Below are positions 60,632 through 64,000 of a stretch of DNA of 64,000 nucleotides, one piece after another; positions within the stretch are counted from its first letter, which is position 1, and every line of letters starts with the position of its first letter. Source of the stretch: Bacteroidales bacterium (lineage in GTDB: Bacteria > Bacteroidota > Bacteroidia > Bacteroidales > UBA10428). The translations under genes and the position numbers were made by a program. Under the pieces are notes generated by a model. That model was not told the DNA's origin. It saw nothing but the letters and a program-made list of their open reading frames with translations, and ran no database searches. The stretch covers positions 1 through 64,000 of the forward strand of contig JAFGKY010000073.1 of NCBI GenBank assembly GCA_016928305.1, read 5' to 3'.

Positions 60632-62539
60632 TTACTTTTTCAATGTAGAGTCACCGATATGCGTAGCAAGGAATCTTTCCATAGCACGATAGAAATCAAA
60701 ACGGTTTTCTTCATTCCGGAATCCGTGCCCTTCGTTGTCCTTAACCATATATTCTACAGTGATTCCGCGTTTTTTTAATGCTTCAACCATTTGATCCGAC
60801 TCATTTTTGTTCACCCTGGGATCGTTTGCTCCCTGGGCGACAAACAGGGGAGCTTTGATGTTGTCAACCAGGAAAACCGGGGAGACTTCTGCAAGCAGGA
60901 GACTATCTTTTACGGGATCTCCAACCATTTCATAGAACATCTGGCGCATAGGTTCCCAATAAGGAGGAATGGTATTCATGAAAGTAAACATATTGGCGAC
61001 ACCTACATAATCGACGCCGCAGGCATACAAATCGGGAGTAATGGTCAATCCGGCAAGGGTGGCATAACCGCCATAACTGCCACCGTAAATTGCAATCTTG
61101 TTCGTGTCGGCAATACCTTGTTCAATTAACCATTTAACGCCATCGGTGATATCATCCTGCATGGTACGTCCCCATTGTTTATAGGATATGTTAACAAAGT
61201 TTTTCCCATACCCTGTTGATCCTCTGAAGTTCATTTGAAGAACAGCATATCCCCTGTTTGCCAGAAACTGTACTTCGGGATTGAATCCCCAGAAATCTCT
61301 TGCCCAGGGACCACCATGGGGATGGATCACAACAGGCAGATTAGCGGGTTTAATACCCACAGGCAATGTAAGGTAACCGTGGATGGTCAGACTGTCACGT
61401 GAAGCATACTGAACAGGCTTCATTACAGCCATATTATCTTCCTTCAGCCATGGACTAATGTCATGTATTTTCTGAAGGGTGTCATTCGTTTTGCTATACA
61501 GGTAGTAAGCACCCCTCGTTCTGTCGCTGTAAGTCCTGATGATGAACACATCCTCTTCTTTGCTGGATGCACCAATGGCTATTTCATACTGACCCAAATC
61601 TTTGGCCAGCCTTTCGTAAAATGCTTTTGTCTCATCATCAAAGAAATAATGCTGTCTTTTATCGGTGACATAGATTGCTTCCGTAAGAACCTTACGCTTT
61701 CTTGAATAGGAAAGTCCTGTTACATCTACTTCATCATTTTTGTACAGCGTATCGATTTCGGATGCAGAAACGGGATCAAAAATGATTATTTCCTGTTTGT
61801 CGCGTCCCAGATCCGAGGAAGCGTAAAGGTATTTGTTATTAAAAGTGAAGAAATGCGGCGAGAAGTTGTCTTTATAGGTTGTAGTCAGAACAGGCTGAAA
61901 CTTCTCATCTTCGGTATTCCTGTATAATAATGTAGTGTTCACACCATCAGTAATGGCAAATGCAACCCTTAACTTTCCTGCATGGTCAGTCATCCACCCG
62001 ACAATATTGCCGGGATTCTCTGCCAGCATTTTCATCTCACCCGTCAGAATATTCAGACGGTAAGGATCAAATACTTCAGGATTTCTTTTGTTCATCTGGA
62101 TGATGACTTCATCATCTATATCAGGTAAATCATCGATAACCTGAGTTCTTACACCTTCAAATGGTGTAAAACATACCAGATCACTCCCATCGAGGTTGAC
62201 TCCAAAAAGACGGAAGTTCTCATTTCCTCCTATATCTTTCTGATATAAAATGCGGGTATTGCTGGCCCAGAAGTACCAGGCAATATCCCTGTCCGTTTCA
62301 AAGGTGATCTGCCGGGCAGTGTCTGTTCCGACTTCCTGTATGAATACATTCATACGTGCGTTGACAGAAGCAAGATAAGAAAAGTGCTTTCCATCAGGTG
62401 AAATCTGGTAAGCGGCCTTTTCAGGATTTTTGAAGAAGTCCTCCAGGGGTATGATCGGAGCGCGTACCTCTTTGGGTTTACAATTCCAGCATAACGCCGG
62501 CATAATGAAAATAACAAGAAGAAACAGCTTTGTTTTCAT
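60632..62539 (-). CDS. S9-family serine peptidase, exported
   Basis: A prolyl-oligopeptidase-family enzyme (635 residues). The N-terminal signal (MKTKLFLLVIFIMPALCWNC) ends in a Cys but the preceding residues CWN are not a typical lipobox, so lipidation is doubtful. A beta-propeller of about 370 residues is followed by an alpha/beta hydrolase. The catalytic triad is visible: Ser in IYGGSYGGYATLAGL, Asp in AQGANDPRVNKNES and His in KDNEGHGFRNEEN. It should hydrolyse short peptides or oligopeptides at the cell surface or periplasm. It is a single-gene unit. Confidence 0.9.
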   Translation of the reverse strand: MKTKLFLLVIFIMPALCWNCKPKEVRAPIIPLEDFFKNPEKAAYQISPDGKHFSYLASVNARMNVFIQEVGTDTARQITFETDRDIAWYFWASNTRILYQKDIGGNENFRLFGVNLDGSDLVCFTPFEGVRTQVIDDLPDIDDEVIIQMNKRNPEVFDPYRLNILTGEMKMLAENPGNIVGWMTDHAGKLRVAFAITDGVNTTLLYRNTEDEKFQPVLTTTYKDNFSPHFFTFNNKYLYASSDLGRDKQEIIIFDPVSASEIDTLYKNDEVDVTGLSYSRKRKVLTEAIYVTDKRQHYFFDDETKAFYERLAKDLGQYEIAIGASSKEEDVFIIRTYSDRTRGAYYLYSKTNDTLQKIHDISPWLKEDNMAVMKPVQYASRDSLTIHGYLTLPVGIKPANLPVVIHPHGGPWARDFWGFNPEVQFLANRGYAVLQMNFRGSTGYGKNFVNISYKQWGRTMQDDITDGVKWLIEQGIADTNKIAIYGGSYGGYATLAGLTITPDLYACGVDYVGVANMFTFMNTIPPYWEPMRQMFYEMVGDPVKDSLLLAEVSPVFLVDNIKAPLFVAQGANDPRVNKNESDQMVEALKKRGITVEYMVKDNEGHGFRNEENRFDFYRAMERFLATHIGDSTLKK

Positions 62540-62702
62540 AGGTATGGTTATTAATTATTATACTCGGTTTCAGTAAAGATAGGGAAAAAATGGTAACAAT
62601 AGAGTCAAGAACCAAAAATCAAGAACCAAGAGAACAGATAAAAGACAGAAATATCGAATGCAGGATGCCGGATACTGAATACTGAATACCGTTTACCATC
62701 AA
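62540..62702. repeat. Gene-free gap with word-like repeats
   Basis: No ORF is supported. Repeated words include CAAGAACCAAAAATCAAGAACCAAGAGAAC and GGATACTGAATACTGAATACC. The S9 peptidase promoter should lie at its left end. Confidence 0.45.
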
Positions 62703-63101
62703 TCATTTCCCCCTCTCCTCATCCCCCAGGTATTTTAAAAGCAGCAGCATGAGCTCCTCCATTTTAAAAGGCTTGATCAGCACGTCGTTGCAGCCTGATT
62801 CCAAAGCATTGTCTTTATCGTATTGTGTTTTACCGGCTGTCTGTGCAATAATGGGTAATTTGTTGTTAAATTTCCGGATCTCCCGCGTAACCCTGTTGCC
62901 ATCGAAATCAGGCAACTGGATATCCATGAGCACCAGATCAATCTGATCATTATCACGGCATACCTGTATGGCCTCACTTCCATTTTTTGCCCTGATCACA
63001 CTACTTTTAGTAAGTTTGAATATTTGATTCAGGTATAGAAAGCTCATGTCATCGTCCTCGACAATCAGAATGGTGTTTTTCTCGAGATTAAGGATGGCCA
63101 T
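62703..63101 (-). CDS. Single-domain response regulator (receiver only), fourth
   Basis: The 132-residue stand-alone receiver shows ILIVEDDDMSFLYL, phospho-acceptor Asp in DLVLMDIQLPDFDGNRV, PIIAQTAG and the Lys in VLIKPFKMEEL. It resembles the REC domain at the end of the hybrid kinase at 34.7 kb (shared PIIAQTA and LMDI blocks). No output domain is present. The nearest divergent gene is the YihY-family protein at 63239. Confidence 0.92.
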   Translation of the reverse strand: MAILNLEKNTILIVEDDDMSFLYLNQIFKLTKSSVIRAKNGSEAIQVCRDNDQIDLVLMDIQLPDFDGNRVTREIRKFNNKLPIIAQTAGKTQYDKDNALESGCNDVLIKPFKMEELMLLLLKYLGDEERGK

Positions 63102-63238
63102 AAAGCGAACTAATTGACATAATTAACGTAAAAATATAAAAATCACACTATTTTTAGATAATATAATCATTTATTATTATTGCATCAAACCTGATTTATA
63201 TTTCAACTGTAATCTTCAATTCAAATATTTGATATCAT

Positions 63239-64000
63239 ATGGCACCAAGGATAAAGCAATATATTGACAACCTGATTCAACGTATGAACCTCAAGAAAGA
63301 TCATCCTGTTGCATCTTTTTTATTGAGACAGATTAAAATGATTCTTCTAACCATGAGGGGTTTTGCAGAGGCAAATATCCAGTTGCGTGCCTCTGCGTTG
63401 ACATTGTATACATTGTTATCAATTGTCCCCGTGCTGGCCATGATCTTCGGCATTGCCAAGGGATTTGGATTTGAACTGTACCTGAAAGGACTGATCACGG
63501 AACAATTGGCAGAACAAAAGGAATTTTTAAATGAGGTATTGAAATTTGTTGACCGTTACCTGGGCAATATCAACGCTGGGTATATTACAGGCATTGGCTT
63601 TGTGATATTGTTATGGTCAGTTATGAAAATGCTGGGCAATATTGAAAGTTCATTTAATAACATATGGAGGGTAAAGAAATCAAGAATGCTTACTCGTAAG
63701 TTCACAGATTACATATCCTTACTTATCATTGTGCCCGTATTCATTATCGTTGCCAGCAGCTTTACTGTTTCACAGGTTGATAGTGTTTCAAAGAGTATTC
63801 CTTTCCTCAGTTATTTAAATCCTATATTGAAAGGACTTGTCCATATTATCTCTTACACACTTATCTGGTTCGTCTTTACGCTTATTTACATTGTTATTCC
63901 CAATACCAATGTAAAATTCATTCCCGCACTTATTGCAGGTATTATTGCCGGAACAATGTTTCAACTGCTGCAATGGGCGTATGTGAATTTTCAATCCTAT
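63239..64000 (+). CDS. YihY/BrkB-family membrane protein (partial, runs off the right edge)
   Basis: The ATG at 63239 opens a frame with no stop before the window edge (254 codons), which is why the track omits it. After a charged N-terminus of about 35 residues, the family pattern begins with QLRASALTLYTLLSIVPVLAMIFGIAKGFGF, followed by several membrane segments (about 62-85, 115-145, 158-180, 200-225 roughly) and NINAGYITGIGFVILLWSVMKMLGNIESSFNNIWRV. YihY proteins are inner-membrane proteins, once described as ribonuclease BN. The C-terminal part is not in this window. Confidence 0.85.
   Translation, partial: MAPRIKQYIDNLIQRMNLKKDHPVASFLLRQIKMILLTMRGFAEANIQLRASALTLYTLLSIVPVLAMIFGIAKGFGFELYLKGLITEQLAEQKEFLNEVLKFVDRYLGNINAGYITGIGFVILLWSVMKMLGNIESSFNNIWRVKKSRMLTRKFTDYISLLIIVPVFIIVASSFTVSQVDSVSKSIPFLSYLNPILKGLVHIISYTLIWFVFTLIYIVIPNTNVKFIPALIAGIIAGTMFQLLQWAYVNFQSY

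Overview
The window is chromosomal DNA of a member of the Bacteroidota, most likely an anaerobic, fermentative relative of the Bacteroidales or Marinilabiliales. This placement is inferred from an intact Bat (Bacteroides aerotolerance) operon, FISUMP-domain lipoproteins, many proteins beginning with lipobox signal peptides, the scarcity of Shine-Dalgarno sequences, candidate TAnnTTTG promoter boxes, and an acetate/butyrate kinase operon. No phage, plasmid or CRISPR locus is visible. Genes are dense and mostly in short operons.

Layout. 0-3 kb: a tiny lipoprotein, an unknown membrane protein and an M28 peptidase with PA and PDZ domains. 3.3-10.4 kb: a complete efflux operon read leftward (TetR, TolC, HlyD-type adaptor, two ABC ATPases, two ABC-2 permeases), with a large multi-arm hairpin between the two permeases. 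10.7-24.2 kb: ComB-type phosphatase, a long nucleotide-sugar dehydrogenase, then a rightward housekeeping group (argS, ffh, folD, a large unknown lipoprotein, ComA-type synthase, aroE), a tandem pair of YfiR-like proteins and truA. 24.4-33.2 kb: the MoxR/DUF58/BatA-E operon. 33.2-44.8 kb: acylphosphatase, a DUF2784-like protein and glutathione peroxidase, then a chemosensory-like signalling region (hybrid histidine kinase, kinase-less GAF/PAS membrane sensor, CheR, a decayed CheB, a 560-residue coiled-coil protein, three stand-alone receiver proteins, a Crp/Fnr regulator) and a free-methionine sulfoxide reductase. 45-46.7 kb: a small self-contained 72-residue gene and a GMP synthase made only of the ATP-PPase half. 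46.7-51.9 kb: a thioredoxin-like lipoprotein and two FISUMP/RAYT pairs surrounded by a GTAGAGACG REP hairpin family. 52-55 kb: tRNA-Lys, two outer-membrane-type proteins and a short-chain dehydrogenase. 55.1-60.5 kb: a pta-hbd-ackA-ptb-buk fermentation operon. 60.6-64 kb: an S9 peptidase, another receiver protein and the start of a YihY-family membrane protein cut by the window edge.

How the parts work together. ComA and ComB, 9 kb apart, would together make sulfolactate from phosphoenolpyruvate and sulfite. The pta/ackA and ptb/buk pairs give two parallel acyl-CoA to acyl-phosphate to acid routes that yield ATP. The Bat proteins form an envelope complex with a MoxR ATPase. The two-gene sensor/kinase pair probably acts as one split receptor.

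The most unusual observation is that one RAYT transposase gene carries two copies of the local REP hairpin inside its own reading frame. Both copies are in the same frame and are translated as the same ten-residue peptide, and each falls where a loop is expected by comparison with the second RAYT in the window.
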